A stretch of DNA of 41,690 nucleotides from an uncultured Lachnospiraceae bacterium (GCA_900314085.1 OMTX01000142.1:1-41690), one strand, 5' to 3'. Positions 1-9,011 are shown, numbered from the stretch's first letter. Program-made: numbers and translations. The notes: a model not told the origin generated them from the letters alone.

Positions 1-2
1 CG

Positions 3-34
3 AAAAGCCCGCGGCCGCTTTCGGCCGCGGGCTT
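3..34 (-). terminator. Rho-independent terminator of the GH36 gene
   Basis: Two 13-base arms (5-17 and 22-34) pair perfectly around a 4-base loop. Read on the minus strand, the GC-rich hairpin runs into TT and then the window edge. It lies 15 bases past the stop codon of the alpha-galactosidase gene. The U-tract is cut short by the window boundary. Confidence 0.8.
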
Positions 35-49
35 CTGCCGTCTTTCGTT

Positions 50-2389
50 TCAAACTTCCTCTATGAAATACATCCTCGCCGTGAAGTCGTGGATGGTTGC
101 CGTCTCATCCGACTGACCGGTCCCGACATAGGCCTGCAGGAGGTCGACGCCGGCACCCATGAGGGCATCCCCGAACGCCTCAAAATTCTCGCCCTTTTCA
201 TCGAGCTTTACGAATGTCGCAATCGTATTGTGGACGAGGCCGTCCGGCTTTACATGGAAAGGCGCCACGGTATTGACGAGATCCCCGTAGTCCTTGACAT
301 TGTGCTTTAAAGGCAGGCTTGTGAAGCGATACTTCTTCTCCGGATCAAGCCCTTTCAGCGTAATATGCCGGTACCGTTCCGACGGGGCGATTTCCCGGAT
401 CAGAAGCATGGCAACAGCCTTCGATTTGTCCGCGGACACCGTTTCCCAGGAAACGATATTGCCGGTCGAAAGGCGGTAGAAGTCTCCGAACTGCAAGGCA
501 TTCCGGTACTTCTTGTAGATGGCAATCTGTGCCTTCACCTCACCGAACTCTTCCTTCGAAAGGTCGGAGAGATTCAGCTCGTAACCGAGGTTTCCGAAGG
601 AAGCCACAGCAAAACGGGTGAGAATATCCGTTTTTCGAAGCGTCTGGGCGTTGGGTACGGCGGAGACATGGGCGGTCAGCGTATTCATAGGGTAGCCATA
701 CGAATAGCCCTCTTCAATAGCGAGGCGCGATATGGCATCCGTGTTGTCCGAAGCCCAGATCTGGGGGAAGAAGCAGAGCATCCCGAGATCGAAGCGATTG
801 CCGCCGGCCGCGCATCCCTCGCAAAGAATGTCGGGGAAGCCTTCTGTCAGTGCCTTCGCCAGGCGGTACACGCCGCAGATATAACGATGGAAGGTTTCCT
901 GCTGCCGTTCTGCAGGCAAATACGGCGAATAGATATCCGAGAAAATCCGGTTCATGTCCCACTTGACATAGGCGATATCCGCCGAAGACAGGACATCGCT
1001 GATGGCATGAATCATGTAGTCGACAACCTCCGGATTTGAAAAGTCGAGAATCCGCTGGAAACGTCCCTCGGAATGGTCTTTTCCCGGAATGGCAATGGCC
1101 CAGTCGGGATGCGCCCGGTAGAGGTCACTGTTCACATTCACCATCTCCGGCTCTATCCAGATACCGAAGGAAAGGCCGAGGGCTTTGACCTTGTCGGCAA
1201 GAGAAGAAAGGCCATGGGGCAGTTTTTTCACATTGACCGTCCAGTCGCCGAGGGACTGGTGGTCATCATCCCGGGTTCCGAACCAACCGTCGTCCATGAC
1301 GAAAAGCTCACAGCCCGCTTCGGCAGCCTTTTTAGCGAGTCCCACCAGCTTGTTTTCATCGATGTCAAAGTAGGAGGCTTCCCAGCTGTTCAGCAGAACA
1401 GGCCGCTCTTTAGCAGCCCACTTCCCTCGGACGATATGGCGCTTTATAAATTCCTGCATGGCATGACTCATGCCCGTGTAACCCCTGTCCGAATAGGCGA
1501 AGATAGCCTCCGGCGCTTCAAAGTCCTCTCCCGCCTCCAGAAGGAAGGAAAAGTTCCGGGGGTTAATGCCACAAGCCACGCGCGTCTTTCCGAAGGAGTT
1601 CACCTCGTATGCCGTGTAGTGGTTGCCGGAATAGACGAGATTGAGCCCGTAGACAGATCCTGCATCTTCCGTTGCCCCGGCTTCTGCAAACATGGTGAAG
1701 GGGTTGGCCCGGCTGGAGGAAGAACCCGTAAAGCTTGAATTTACAAACTTCCCGGCATTTAAGGTGATGTCATTCCTGTTCATCTCATGAGCCCAGGCGC
1801 CGGTGAAGGTGGAGATCGTAAAGCCCTTTTCCTTGAAGTCGACGAGGGCGGACAGCAAGCGGTTCAGGCGGACAGGCGCGTTTGTATTGTTCACAAAGCG
1901 CGCCGACCGGGTGATGACGTCCGCATCCGCAAATACAGAATAATGTAATTCCAGGGAATACCCGATGTTTTTGTCTTTGAGAAAGATCGTCAGAGTCTCC
2001 GCGTCTTCATCCGTTCCGTAGGAGGACGGCAGAGTTTTCATGGCCTTCTTCCCCTTTTCGATCATGTCGTGGGAATAGACGAAATCCGTCGTCGTGGAGC
2101 CGTCTGGATTCGAGACCTCCACCATGGGCTCCCGGATATCCCCCTTGCCGGTCCCGCTCATTTCCAGGGCAGCATCCTCCAGGCAGACGTTCTGGTGGGC
2201 GTCGTCATACCAGACCCCGTTTCCGATGCCGAAGGAAGCCTTCTCCACGAGGGCAGCGGGATCTTCGATTGTAATCCGCTTCCCATAGTAGAGGTGCTCG
2301 AGCTGGCCCGTCTCCATGACCCGGAAGGCATAAGTCGTGTGCTCTGTTGATAGTACGAAAGTCTTCTTGTCAGCTATCTTTTCTATCAT
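50..2389 (-). CDS. GH36 alpha-galactosidase
   Basis: Predicted cytoplasmic alpha-galactosidase that removes terminal alpha-1,6-galactose from melibiose, raffinose-type sugars or galactolipid head groups. The 779-residue length is slightly above the 730-750 usual for bacterial GH36. No signal peptide is visible. The family nucleophile is Asp478 in YVKWDMN, and the acid/base is Asp548 in WASDNTDA. MDDGWFG (about 365-371) and WIEPEMV (about 411-417) are further GH36 TIM-barrel motifs. The ATG is preceded by AAAGGGGAATTGTA. A terminator separates the gene from the upstream GT-like gene, and it has its own extended -10 promoter, so it is probably monocistronic. Neither the TetR-type repeat seen upstream of tetR and galT nor any other operator is evident here. 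Substrate preference among alpha-galactosides cannot be told from sequence. Confidence 0.95.
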   Translation of the reverse strand: MIEKIADKKTFVLSTEHTTYAFRVMETGQLEHLYYGKRITIEDPAALVEKASFGIGNGVWYDDAHQNVCLEDAALEMSGTGKGDIREPMVEVSNPDGSTTTDFVYSHDMIEKGKKAMKTLPSSYGTDEDAETLTIFLKDKNIGYSLELHYSVFADADVITRSARFVNNTNAPVRLNRLLSALVDFKEKGFTISTFTGAWAHEMNRNDITLNAGKFVNSSFTGSSSSRANPFTMFAEAGATEDAGSVYGLNLVYSGNHYTAYEVNSFGKTRVACGINPRNFSFLLEAGEDFEAPEAIFAYSDRGYTGMSHAMQEFIKRHIVRGKWAAKERPVLLNSWEASYFDIDENKLVGLAKKAAEAGCELFVMDDGWFGTRDDDHQSLGDWTVNVKKLPHGLSSLADKVKALGLSFGIWIEPEMVNVNSDLYRAHPDWAIAIPGKDHSEGRFQRILDFSNPEVVDYMIHAISDVLSSADIAYVKWDMNRIFSDIYSPYLPAERQQETFHRYICGVYRLAKALTEGFPDILCEGCAAGGNRFDLGMLCFFPQIWASDNTDAISRLAIEEGYSYGYPMNTLTAHVSAVPNAQTLRKTDILTRFAVASFGNLGYELNLSDLSKEEFGEVKAQIAIYKKYRNALQFGDFYRLSTGNIVSWETVSADKSKAVAMLLIREIAPSERYRHITLKGLDPEKKYRFTSLPLKHNVKDYGDLVNTVAPFHVKPDGLVHNTIATFVKLDEKGENFEAFGDALMGAGVDLLQAYVGTGQSDETATIHDFTARMYFIEEV

Positions 2390-2445
2390 TACAATTCCCC
2401 TTTATCTATAACCATGCTGCATTCAACCGGAATGGTACTTCTCCA

Positions 2446-2454
2446 AGTATAGCA
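2446..2454 (-). promoter_or_regulatory. Extended -10 promoter of the GH36 gene
   Basis: On the minus strand the bases read TGCTATACT, matching the extended -10 form TGnTATAAT at five of six hexamer positions. It directly follows the T-run of the upstream terminator and lies about 57 bases before the start codon. No good -35 is present, as expected for an extended -10 promoter. Confidence 0.5.
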
Positions 2455-2493
2455 AAAAATCCGGAAGTTGCCACAAGAAGCAGGCTTCCGGAT
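2454..2493 (-). terminator. Terminator after the GT-B-like gene
   Basis: The 9-base arms ATCCGGAAG/CTTCCGGAT (2485-2493 and 2459-2467) pair perfectly. On the minus strand they are followed by a T-run (complement of 2454-2459). It lies 22 bases after the stop of the GT-like gene and ends the tetR-GH2-GT transcript. Confidence 0.8.
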
Positions 2494-2515
2494 AAAAAAC
2501 GGCTTTATATTATTC

Positions 2516-3985
2516 TCAACCCCGAAGGCCGAAGGCTGTCTTCACAACCTTGTAGGCGCCGTCGTAGAGGCCGATGGAATTGTTGACCTTGATGGCCTCG
2601 CACATATCGGAAAGCAGGCGGTTGTCCTTCAGGAACATATCCACCATCTGCAGAATGTGCGGGATATCGCGGCACTCGAGCGTTCCGTCGCCGACCTCCG
2701 CCGAATGGATGGCGCCCCACATCTCGTGCTTGCCGACACGGCGGATGAAGAGCTTGGGAACGGGATAGAAGGCCAGCTCCGAAGGCTTCGTCACAAGAAC
2801 ATCCGCGGACCGCATCAGAAGGTTCGTGATATAGACGGCTTCGAAGATGTCGCTGTGGTAGAAGCCGTGGATGCCGGTCACATCCCCGTCGAGGGCGTCG
2901 TCCGCGAACTTCGACGCCTCCGCGAAGTCCTCGAAGTGCTCCGTCGAAACTTCCTTCATGCCGTCTATCTCGCTTACAAGCTCGTCCCAGACATTCTTGT
3001 AGTCGCCGACGTTGACGTAGAGGGCAGCCTTGTTGGACCGGATCAGGGGCAGCATGTATTTAATGATGGCCGCAAAAATCTCCTTCTGGGCGCCGGCGCC
3101 GCCGATCGTTAAGAGGAAGCGCATGGGGGCATTCTTCTCCTTACGGGACATCCGGCGGGCACAGTCTTTTTCGATATTTTTTACGATCTCGTCGTCGATG
3201 TAGTGGCCGGTATAGATGAGGGAGTCATTCGGCATAGGCTTGCAGACAGACTTTTTCATCATGCCGTTCAGAATCCGATAGCCCTGGTAAGCGTTGTGGC
3301 ACTGGATTGTATGAACCGCGCCCTCAGCAAAGTGCAGGGCCATGGGCCAATTGTCAGGGATGGCATTGACGACATACTTCATGCCGGCATGGACTGCCGC
3401 CTGGGCCGGCCACACGTGGGTGCCGATGACGGGGATATCCTTGGGGATGTTCTGATAGACCGGCGCCATGAGCTCGGCATTTTTCTGATCGGAAGCATTG
3501 TAGGAAAGGGCCCGGAAGCCTTCATAATTCACGGGTTCCCAGACGAGCTTGTTGAAAATCGGGTTTTTCGACATACGGGAGCCCAGGGAGTAGAGATCGT
3601 TCTGAGCCGAGATGACCTTCGTGCAGGTCGTCTTGGGGAAGGAGTTGAGGTCGAGCCAGTAGGGGGTGTAGCCCAATGCCTTTGCGCAGGAGGCCATGGC
3701 CATGGAAATGCGGTAGTGGCCGAAGCCCATGCGGATGTTGCCGACGATGATGCCCTTCTCCTCGTCGAAGGGTGCCTCGCTCTCCCCCTCCTCGAGGCGG
3801 ATGTCCATGACGCCGAGAGAATCCCCGATGACAGGGTTCTTGCGGATCCGCGCATTGTACGATACGTCCGGATCGTCCGGATACTTCTTCGCATACTTGG
3901 CCTTGGACTTCGCCGCTTTTTTCACGACCTTGTCCGACATGACGTTTCCGAAAATGACTCTTGACTTGTCTTCCATCTCACCCAT
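2516..3985 (-). CDS. GT-B-like protein of unknown function, coupled to beta-galactosidase
   Basis: A 489-residue conserved protein that I cannot assign to a characterised enzyme. An N-terminal Lys-rich segment (about 15-45) precedes GNIRMGFGHYRISMA (about 82-96). This resembles the glycine/histidine loop GxGHxxAA at the N-terminus of MurG and monogalactosyldiacylglycerol synthase-type GT-B transferases. A second glycine motif (LLTIGGAGAQKE) and SADVLVTKPSELAFYPVPK later in the chain resemble the donor-binding half of the same fold. No signal peptide or clear transmembrane helix is seen. The start ATG overlaps the last 8 bases of the GH2 gene and has GGAGAGGT upstream, so the two are translationally coupled. 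The context suggests a role linked to beta-galactosides or glycolipids. That is inference only: the protein may be a transferase, a phosphorylase-like enzyme or an inactive homologue. Confidence 0.7.
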   Translation of the reverse strand: MGEMEDKSRVIFGNVMSDKVVKKAAKSKAKYAKKYPDDPDVSYNARIRKNPVIGDSLGVMDIRLEEGESEAPFDEEKGIIVGNIRMGFGHYRISMAMASCAKALGYTPYWLDLNSFPKTTCTKVISAQNDLYSLGSRMSKNPIFNKLVWEPVNYEGFRALSYNASDQKNAELMAPVYQNIPKDIPVIGTHVWPAQAAVHAGMKYVVNAIPDNWPMALHFAEGAVHTIQCHNAYQGYRILNGMMKKSVCKPMPNDSLIYTGHYIDDEIVKNIEKDCARRMSRKEKNAPMRFLLTIGGAGAQKEIFAAIIKYMLPLIRSNKAALYVNVGDYKNVWDELVSEIDGMKEVSTEHFEDFAEASKFADDALDGDVTGIHGFYHSDIFEAVYITNLLMRSADVLVTKPSELAFYPVPKLFIRRVGKHEMWGAIHSAEVGDGTLECRDIPHILQMVDMFLKDNRLLSDMCEAIKVNNSIGLYDGAYKVVKTAFGLRG

Positions 3986-6419
3986 TTTTTACCTCTCCTT
4001 TTTTTACTTCAAATTCCAGCACCATGTCCTGCACGCCTTCCGCGGAAAGGGTAATCGTCGCGTGACCAGCGATTCCTGCCGACTTCACATAGAAGCCCGT
4101 CATTCCGCCGGAAAAGGCCGTCGTATGAGGCCCTATGAGTTCAATCGGCCCGTCGCAGGCTATGCGCAGGGCATCGTTCATGAAAGGAAGGACATTGCCG
4201 TATTCGTCGCAGGCCTTCACCCGGACCTCCATCACGTCATAGGTCCGCCCCTCGTTAAGGTTCTCGCTGCTCTGCTCGGCCTCAAGGTGCATCCGCGTCA
4301 TCGGCGTCTTCGTGACGGACTTCACAACCCGGCCGTTCTTCACGGCGTCGAAGCGATAGACGGAGGCCTTCCCGCCCCAGTCGCCGATGTACTTCTGATA
4401 GAGGTCCGTCGCTGCCCCCATGTCCATGTGGTAGATGGCCATCAGGACCGCTGCCGCCTTCGCGACCTTCGGCGTGATGCGATATCCGTGGATGGCCGTC
4501 TCATTCAGGCAGATCTTCACGAGCTCGTTCTGCCGTTTCGAAAAACCCTCCCCCTCGATCATGGCATCCCCGATCAGGTCGTCAACGGGAATAGGCCCGT
4601 GGCGGAGGTTTTTGTAGGGAGAATCCGTGGGGAAATACTCCTTGATCAGGCGGTCGTTTTTGTACATGCGGACGGAATCCGCATTCGTAATGATGTAGAT
4701 GTCTCCGCGGACGCTCGCCGGATGCTCACCGATGTCCATTGTCGACGTGATATAAAGGACATCCTGCCGACTCGCCTGGGCAGCGTAGACAAATGCCGCC
4801 CCCTTGGGATTGCGGAACATATCCATCACCCCGTGATAGCAGATCCGGTCACCTGAGCCGAAGTCCTTATGCGTATTGTAATCAAACATGCACCAGCCGA
4901 AGGAGCCGCAGATATCAGCCTGGCCTGCGACGGAGTCAAGGACCTTGGCATGCCGGAGAATATGGGACAGGATGTGCTCCTCCGGGTCAAACGCCTTCGT
5001 CGGGAACATGTGGCCGTTGTACTCACTGATGAAGTAAGCCTTTTCCATGTCCGGCGTGACGCTCGCCTTCGGCTCGCACCCGTCGTTTGCCCCGCTATGG
5101 GAGAAGTCGTTGTAGGTATAGACGTCCTCTAAAAGGGACATCTTTTTGTTGCACCGGACACCGCCGGTCTGCCTGGTCGGATCCGCCGCACGGGCTGCTG
5201 CATTCGTCCGGGCATAGAATTCATCATCATCCGGGGACTCATTGATCCGCACGCCCCAGAGAATGATAGAAGGATGATTCCGGTACTGCTCAACCATTTC
5301 GGTGACATTAGCGACCGCTATGTCCTTCCACTCGCCGTCCCCGATGTGCTGCCAGCCGGGAATTTCCGTAAAGACGAGAAGTCCCCGCCGGTCGCACTCG
5401 CTGATGAAGTCCTGGGACTGGGGATAGTGGGAGGTCCGGACTGCATTGAGTCCCAGCTCCTCCTTCAGAATGTAGGCATCGTAGCGCTGCATGGATTCCG
5501 GCATGGCGTAGCCGGTGTAAGGATAAGACTGGTGGCGGTTCAGGCCGCGGATTTTCAAGTACCGGCCGTTCAGGTAGAAGCCGTCCTTTTTGAAGACCGC
5601 TGTCCGGAAGCCGATTTCCTGTTCATCCGAATCCACAACCTCCCCATCAAGAAGGAGCTCCGTCCGGACCGTGTAGAGGGCAGGATTTACCACGTCCCAG
5701 ACCTTCACATCCCCGCAGATCGTCTCTGTCCGCCCGTCTGAATAGAGGGGCTGAAAGGAAATCAGGCGGTCATCCAGGAATTGCCGGACAGAAAGCCGCC
5801 GGTCAGCCGCCGCTTTTTTTGCCTCCGCGGAAAGGCGGATATCCGTTGTCAGCCTTGCCGGAAGGGAGAGCTCCATCAGACCTTTTTTCGTGATACGGGA
5901 CGTATCGGGTTCCACGGTAAAGACGGGTTTATAGAAAATATCCTCCATGTGGACCGGATCCTGCACCGTGAGATAGACGTCCCGGTAGAGGCCCCCGTAG
6001 GTCATATAATCGATGACAAAGCCGAAGGGCGGCTGATTCAAAGACTCCCGTGAATCGAGGCGGACCGTGAGAAGATTGTCCTCACCGATTTTCAGCTTCT
6101 TAAGCGGCACCGTGAAGGCCGTATAGCCGTTCCGATGGGTGAAAAGCTGCTCTCCATTCAGGTAAACCGTTGCCTCATGGGCTGCCCCTTCAAAAGTAAT
6201 GGAAACGTCCTTCCCGGTGAAGTCCTCCTCCCCGAAAATTGTACGCTGATAGCAGCAGACCTTCTGGTAGGCACTCTCGTCAAAGTAATGAAGCGGCGTG
6301 ATAGCCGTGCTGTGCGGCAGGGACACTTCCTCGCCCGAAGTCATCGGCTCAAAAACCATGCCAGCCGCAAAGGTGTCTGCATAGGTCCAGCCCCGGTCCA
6401 TATAGATTCTTTTCCCCAT
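3978..6419 (-). CDS. GH2 beta-galactosidase family hydrolase
   Basis: Glycoside hydrolase family 2 enzyme, probably a cytoplasmic beta-galactosidase. Its order is a sugar-binding domain (about 1-150, with GGLYRDVYL near 142-150), an immunoglobulin-like domain, and a TIM barrel from about 285 (RGLNRHQSYP). The acid/base is Glu394 in GVRINES and the nucleophile is Glu466 in FISEYNG. A C-terminal part of about 300 residues with beta-sandwich character follows. The start chosen is the ATG at 6419 (813 residues, beginning MGKRIYMDRG). It has AGGGGG about 7 bases upstream, while the frame extends 20 codons further without a ribosome site. The GT-like gene starts inside its stop region. The 98-base gap to tetR has no obvious terminator, so tetR-GH2-GT may be one transcript. 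Beta-glucuronidase or another GH2 specificity cannot be excluded. Confidence 0.88.
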   Translation of the reverse strand: MGKRIYMDRGWTYADTFAAGMVFEPMTSGEEVSLPHSTAITPLHYFDESAYQKVCCYQRTIFGEEDFTGKDVSITFEGAAHEATVYLNGEQLFTHRNGYTAFTVPLKKLKIGEDNLLTVRLDSRESLNQPPFGFVIDYMTYGGLYRDVYLTVQDPVHMEDIFYKPVFTVEPDTSRITKKGLMELSLPARLTTDIRLSAEAKKAAADRRLSVRQFLDDRLISFQPLYSDGRTETICGDVKVWDVVNPALYTVRTELLLDGEVVDSDEQEIGFRTAVFKKDGFYLNGRYLKIRGLNRHQSYPYTGYAMPESMQRYDAYILKEELGLNAVRTSHYPQSQDFISECDRRGLLVFTEIPGWQHIGDGEWKDIAVANVTEMVEQYRNHPSIILWGVRINESPDDDEFYARTNAAARAADPTRQTGGVRCNKKMSLLEDVYTYNDFSHSGANDGCEPKASVTPDMEKAYFISEYNGHMFPTKAFDPEEHILSHILRHAKVLDSVAGQADICGSFGWCMFDYNTHKDFGSGDRICYHGVMDMFRNPKGAAFVYAAQASRQDVLYITSTMDIGEHPASVRGDIYIITNADSVRMYKNDRLIKEYFPTDSPYKNLRHGPIPVDDLIGDAMIEGEGFSKRQNELVKICLNETAIHGYRITPKVAKAAAVLMAIYHMDMGAATDLYQKYIGDWGGKASVYRFDAVKNGRVVKSVTKTPMTRMHLEAEQSSENLNEGRTYDVMEVRVKACDEYGNVLPFMNDALRIACDGPIELIGPHTTAFSGGMTGFYVKSAGIAGHATITLSAEGVQDMVLEFEVKKGEVKNG

Positions 6420-6517
6420 GAAAAATCCCCCTGTATATCCGATGTTTACAGCCGGTACCAGGTCATCCGCATCCGGCATTCGTCGAAATCAGCGCGTCTA
6501 TTATGCGTTTCAGAAAC

Positions 6518-7093
6518 CTACCTGCTGACAACGATGCCGTCGATCAGCATGTCGACAAGCTGGTTCAGGGCATCCATATAGTCAATGCCCTCGGAATCGA
6601 GCTCGGAAGAATTCAGGAAACGCTCGACCGCTGCGGAATAGATGCATTTGAAGACCGTGAAATTGACAGGGCGGAAAACCCCCTCGTCTATTCCGTTCTG
6701 CAGGGCCTTGAATGTGATGTCCCAACCGTCCTCCAGACGCTCATTCATCCGCTCGTAGGCCTTGGGGAAGCGGTCCTTCATCACATAGAATTTCGTGAAG
6801 TCAAAACCGGCGTAGTTCTCCGGCAAAGCACCGAGAACTCTACGGAACTTCTCGACGGTGGAAAGGGAGCTGTCCTCCAGAAAGCTCTCCTCTTCCGTCT
6901 GAATCTCGTCAAAGACATAATCAACCATGTGGAGGAGGACAGCCTCCTTGTCGCGGAAGATCACGTAAATAGTCTTCTTGCTCATGGAGATTTCCCGGGC
7001 CAGATCGTCCATCGTAAACTTGGGGCCCTTTTTCTTAAAGACGGAAAGACCTCCCTCTATGATCTTTGTCTTTGCCTCGTCGTAAGTCAGCAT
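6518..7093 (-). CDS. TetR/AcrR-family transcriptional regulator
   Basis: A 191-residue one-component regulator. The N-terminal TetR helix-turn-helix is clear: FTMDDLAREISMSKKTIYVIF at about 26-46. The C-terminal ligand and dimerisation domain (about 60-191) is unassigned, as is usual in the family. A GGAC-type ribosome site precedes the ATG. The gene lies between galT and the GH2 gene, all on the same strand. Its own leader carries four GGAAAC/GTTTCC half-sites, and the galT promoter carries two with identical N16 spacing. The likely job is autoregulated repression of galactoside genes; the inducer is unknown. Confidence 0.88.
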   Translation of the reverse strand: MLTYDEAKTKIIEGGLSVFKKKGPKFTMDDLAREISMSKKTIYVIFRDKEAVLLHMVDYVFDEIQTEEESFLEDSSLSTVEKFRRVLGALPENYAGFDFTKFYVMKDRFPKAYERMNERLEDGWDITFKALQNGIDEGVFRPVNFTVFKCIYSAAVERFLNSSELDSEGIDYMDALNQLVDMLIDGIVVSR

Positions 7094-7120
7094 TTCATCT
7101 GTCCTTTCGTAAACTGAAGA

Positions 7121-7194
7121 GGAAACCGTACCACGGTGGAAACCGTTTCCATTGAATTAGTTTCCATTGTAGCACGGACGGCCTGCCCAAACAA
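7121..7194 (-). promoter_or_regulatory. tetR promoter with four GGAAAC/GTTTCC half-sites
   Basis: A minus-strand promoter TTGTTT (complement of 7189-7194), 17-base spacer, TACAAT (complement of 7166-7171) precedes tetR. Directly downstream lie half-sites GGAAAC at 7121-7126 and 7138-7143, and GTTTCC at 7145-7150 and 7160-7165. The inner pair forms the palindrome TGGAAAC-C-GTTTCCA (7137-7151). The pair 7138-7143 and 7160-7165 has a 16-base gap, the same as in the galT promoter. The position over the start of transcription suits repression by TetR. Confidence 0.65.
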
Positions 7195-7251
7195 GGGCTT
7201 TTTCGAAAACTGAGAAGAAAATACAAGGAAACGCAAAAGGAAACGAGGCGG

Positions 7252-7287
7252 TGAAATCAGAAAGGCCGCCCCCTCACGGGAGCGGCC
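7252..7287 (-). terminator. galT terminator
   Basis: A 10-base-pair stem (7264-7273 with 7278-7287, one G-U pair) encloses a GTGA tetraloop on the minus strand. It is followed by a T-rich but interrupted tract (TTTCTGATTTC). It lies 70 bases after the galT stop and upstream of the tetR promoter. Confidence 0.7.
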
Positions 7288-7357
7288 ATCATGGCACAAC
7301 GGCAGCATCGGACTTCAGAAAGAGGCAGCCGGGCTTTATATGATTCTAATGCTTTTT

Positions 7358-8848
7358 TTAAAGGACAGCGAGGAAGCGCTTGAAAGCAGCAAGGCCCTCG
7401 TCCGTGCACTTATATACGCCCGCATCCTCAAGGACGCGGCAGAAGACCTTGCCGACTTCCTGCTGCAGGATGCCTTCGATATTGTCCACATTGACGTCCG
7501 GGTACTTCGGGAGGAATTCGTCCACCCAGTCGGCGTGCTTGGCAAGCGTCTCGTTTGAGCGGATGTCCTTCCCGCTAACGATGTAATCAGCGAGGTCGGA
7601 AAGTTCTCCCTTGAGGCGGGAAGGAAGAACGGCGAGACCCATGACTTCGATGAGACCGATATTTTCCTTCTTGATGTGGTGAAGCTCCTCGTGGGGGTGG
7701 TAAACGCCAAGAGGATGCTCCTCCGTCGTAATATTGTTCCGGAGGGCCAGATCCAGCTCGTAAACATCGCCATGCTTCCGCGCAATCGGGGTGATGGTGC
7801 TGTGGGGCGTACCATCGGTCTCCGCAAAGATGAAGGCGCTCTCGTCCGTGTAGCCGCGCCACGCCGAAAGGATATGGTCAGCCAGGGCGATGACACGTTC
7901 CCGATCCGTCCCGTTCAAACGGATGACGGAAAGGGGCCATTTCACGATGCCGGCCTTCACGTCCTCATAGCCCTTGACCGTAAACTCATAGATCACCGGC
8001 GCCTTCTCCATGGCAAATGTATAGTGGCCGCCCTGAAAGTGGTCGTGGGACAGGATGGAACCGCCGACGATGGGCAGGTCCGCGTTCGAGCCCAGGAAGT
8101 AATGGGGGAAAAGATCCACAAAGTCAAAGAGCTTCTCAAAAGCCGCATGATCGATCTTCATCGGGACATGCTCGCCGTTAAAGACAATGCAGTGCTCGTT
8201 GTAATAGACATAAGGGCTGTACTGGAAGCCCCACTTGCTGCCATTGATCGTGAGGGGAATAATGCGGTGATTTTCCCGGGCCGGATGGTTGACACGGCCG
8301 GCGTAGCCTTCATTCTCCATGCAGAGCTGGCACTTGGGGTAGGCGGACTGCTTGGCATTCCGCGCGGCAGCGATGGCCTTGGGATCCTTCTCCGGTTTTG
8401 AAAGATTGATCGTGATATCAAGCGTTCCGTAGTCCGTGTCAATCGTCCACTTGAGATCGCGGGCCACGCGGGCAGCGCGGATGTAGTTCGACTTGCGCGA
8501 GAAATTGTAGAAGTACTCCGTCGCAGCTTCCGGAGACTCTTCGTACTTCGCCTTGAAGACGCGCTGCACCTCTGCCGGCCGCGGCGTCAGGCAGTTCATG
8601 AGGCGGGTATCGAAGAGATCCCTGTAGACGGGCGAATCCTCGCAGAGGCCGCGCTTCACGGCCTCTGCAAGAAGGTCGTTTAAGATATCCTCGAGTTCCG
8701 TCGAAAGCCCGGACACATCCTCATCTTCATACTCGTCCTCTTTGAAGCAGTCGAGCAGCAGATTCGTGGCATAGGTGCGCTCGCACGCATCCATGAGGCC
8801 GCTCTCAATTCCGTAATTCACCAGTCGCTTGATATCCCCTGACAGCAT
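7358..8848 (-). CDS. galT: UDP-glucose--hexose-1-phosphate uridylyltransferase, type 2
   Basis: Leloir-pathway enzyme that swaps UMP between UDP-glucose and galactose-1-phosphate, giving glucose-1-phosphate and UDP-galactose. The roughly 496-residue length and the sequence throughout fit the long Firmicutes GalT2 family rather than the 350-residue E. coli type. Recognisable parts are the N-terminal helical region, CQLCMENEGYAGRVNHPARENHR near 180-203, and GGSILSHDHFQGG near 265. The start is placed at the ATG at 8848, which has GGAGG four bases upstream. A TTG four codons earlier overlaps that site and is unlikely. A sigma-A promoter with embedded TetR-type half-sites precedes it. galK and galE are not in the window. 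It would process galactose freed by the two neighbouring galactosidases. Confidence 0.95.
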   Translation of the reverse strand: MLSGDIKRLVNYGIESGLMDACERTYATNLLLDCFKEDEYEDEDVSGLSTELEDILNDLLAEAVKRGLCEDSPVYRDLFDTRLMNCLTPRPAEVQRVFKAKYEESPEAATEYFYNFSRKSNYIRAARVARDLKWTIDTDYGTLDITINLSKPEKDPKAIAAARNAKQSAYPKCQLCMENEGYAGRVNHPARENHRIIPLTINGSKWGFQYSPYVYYNEHCIVFNGEHVPMKIDHAAFEKLFDFVDLFPHYFLGSNADLPIVGGSILSHDHFQGGHYTFAMEKAPVIYEFTVKGYEDVKAGIVKWPLSVIRLNGTDRERVIALADHILSAWRGYTDESAFIFAETDGTPHSTITPIARKHGDVYELDLALRNNITTEEHPLGVYHPHEELHHIKKENIGLIEVMGLAVLPSRLKGELSDLADYIVSGKDIRSNETLAKHADWVDEFLPKYPDVNVDNIEGILQQEVGKVFCRVLEDAGVYKCTDEGLAAFKRFLAVL

Positions 8849-8924
8849 GTTTTCCTCCAAAAAAATAAAGCCTGTTTCCGGCAGCCGCCGTTGTACCCTT
8901 ACGCGATTGTAAAAATTCGTTTGT

Positions 8925-8960
8925 GGAAACTATTCTAGTATTTTCGGTTTCCTTTTGCAA
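8925..8960 (-). promoter_or_regulatory. galT promoter with GGAAAC-N16-GTTTCC operator
   Basis: On the minus strand, TTGCAA (8955-8960), a 17-base spacer and TAGAAT (complement of 8932-8937) form a good sigma-A promoter. GTTTCC at 8947-8952 lies in the spacer, and GGAAAC at 8925-8930 lies just past the -10. The gap of 16 bases is identical to a pair in the tetR leader. The arrangement suggests a repressor site that blocks RNA polymerase. Confidence 0.65.
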
Positions 8961-9011
8961 GAAAACGAAAAAACTTATCTCATCTCTGCAAAGGAGACAG
9001 TCGAATTTGCC

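Noticed and set aside
7137..7151. TGGAAACCGTTTCCA read as a CcpA cre site
   Set aside because: Its odd length puts one arm out of register with the cre consensus, and the repeated half-sites next to tetR fit an autoregulatory operator better. CcpA is kept only as an alternative.
7087..7308. Small minus-strand frame over the tetR promoter
   Set aside because: It covers the promoter, the operator and the galT terminator, has no ribosome site and no recognisable protein features.
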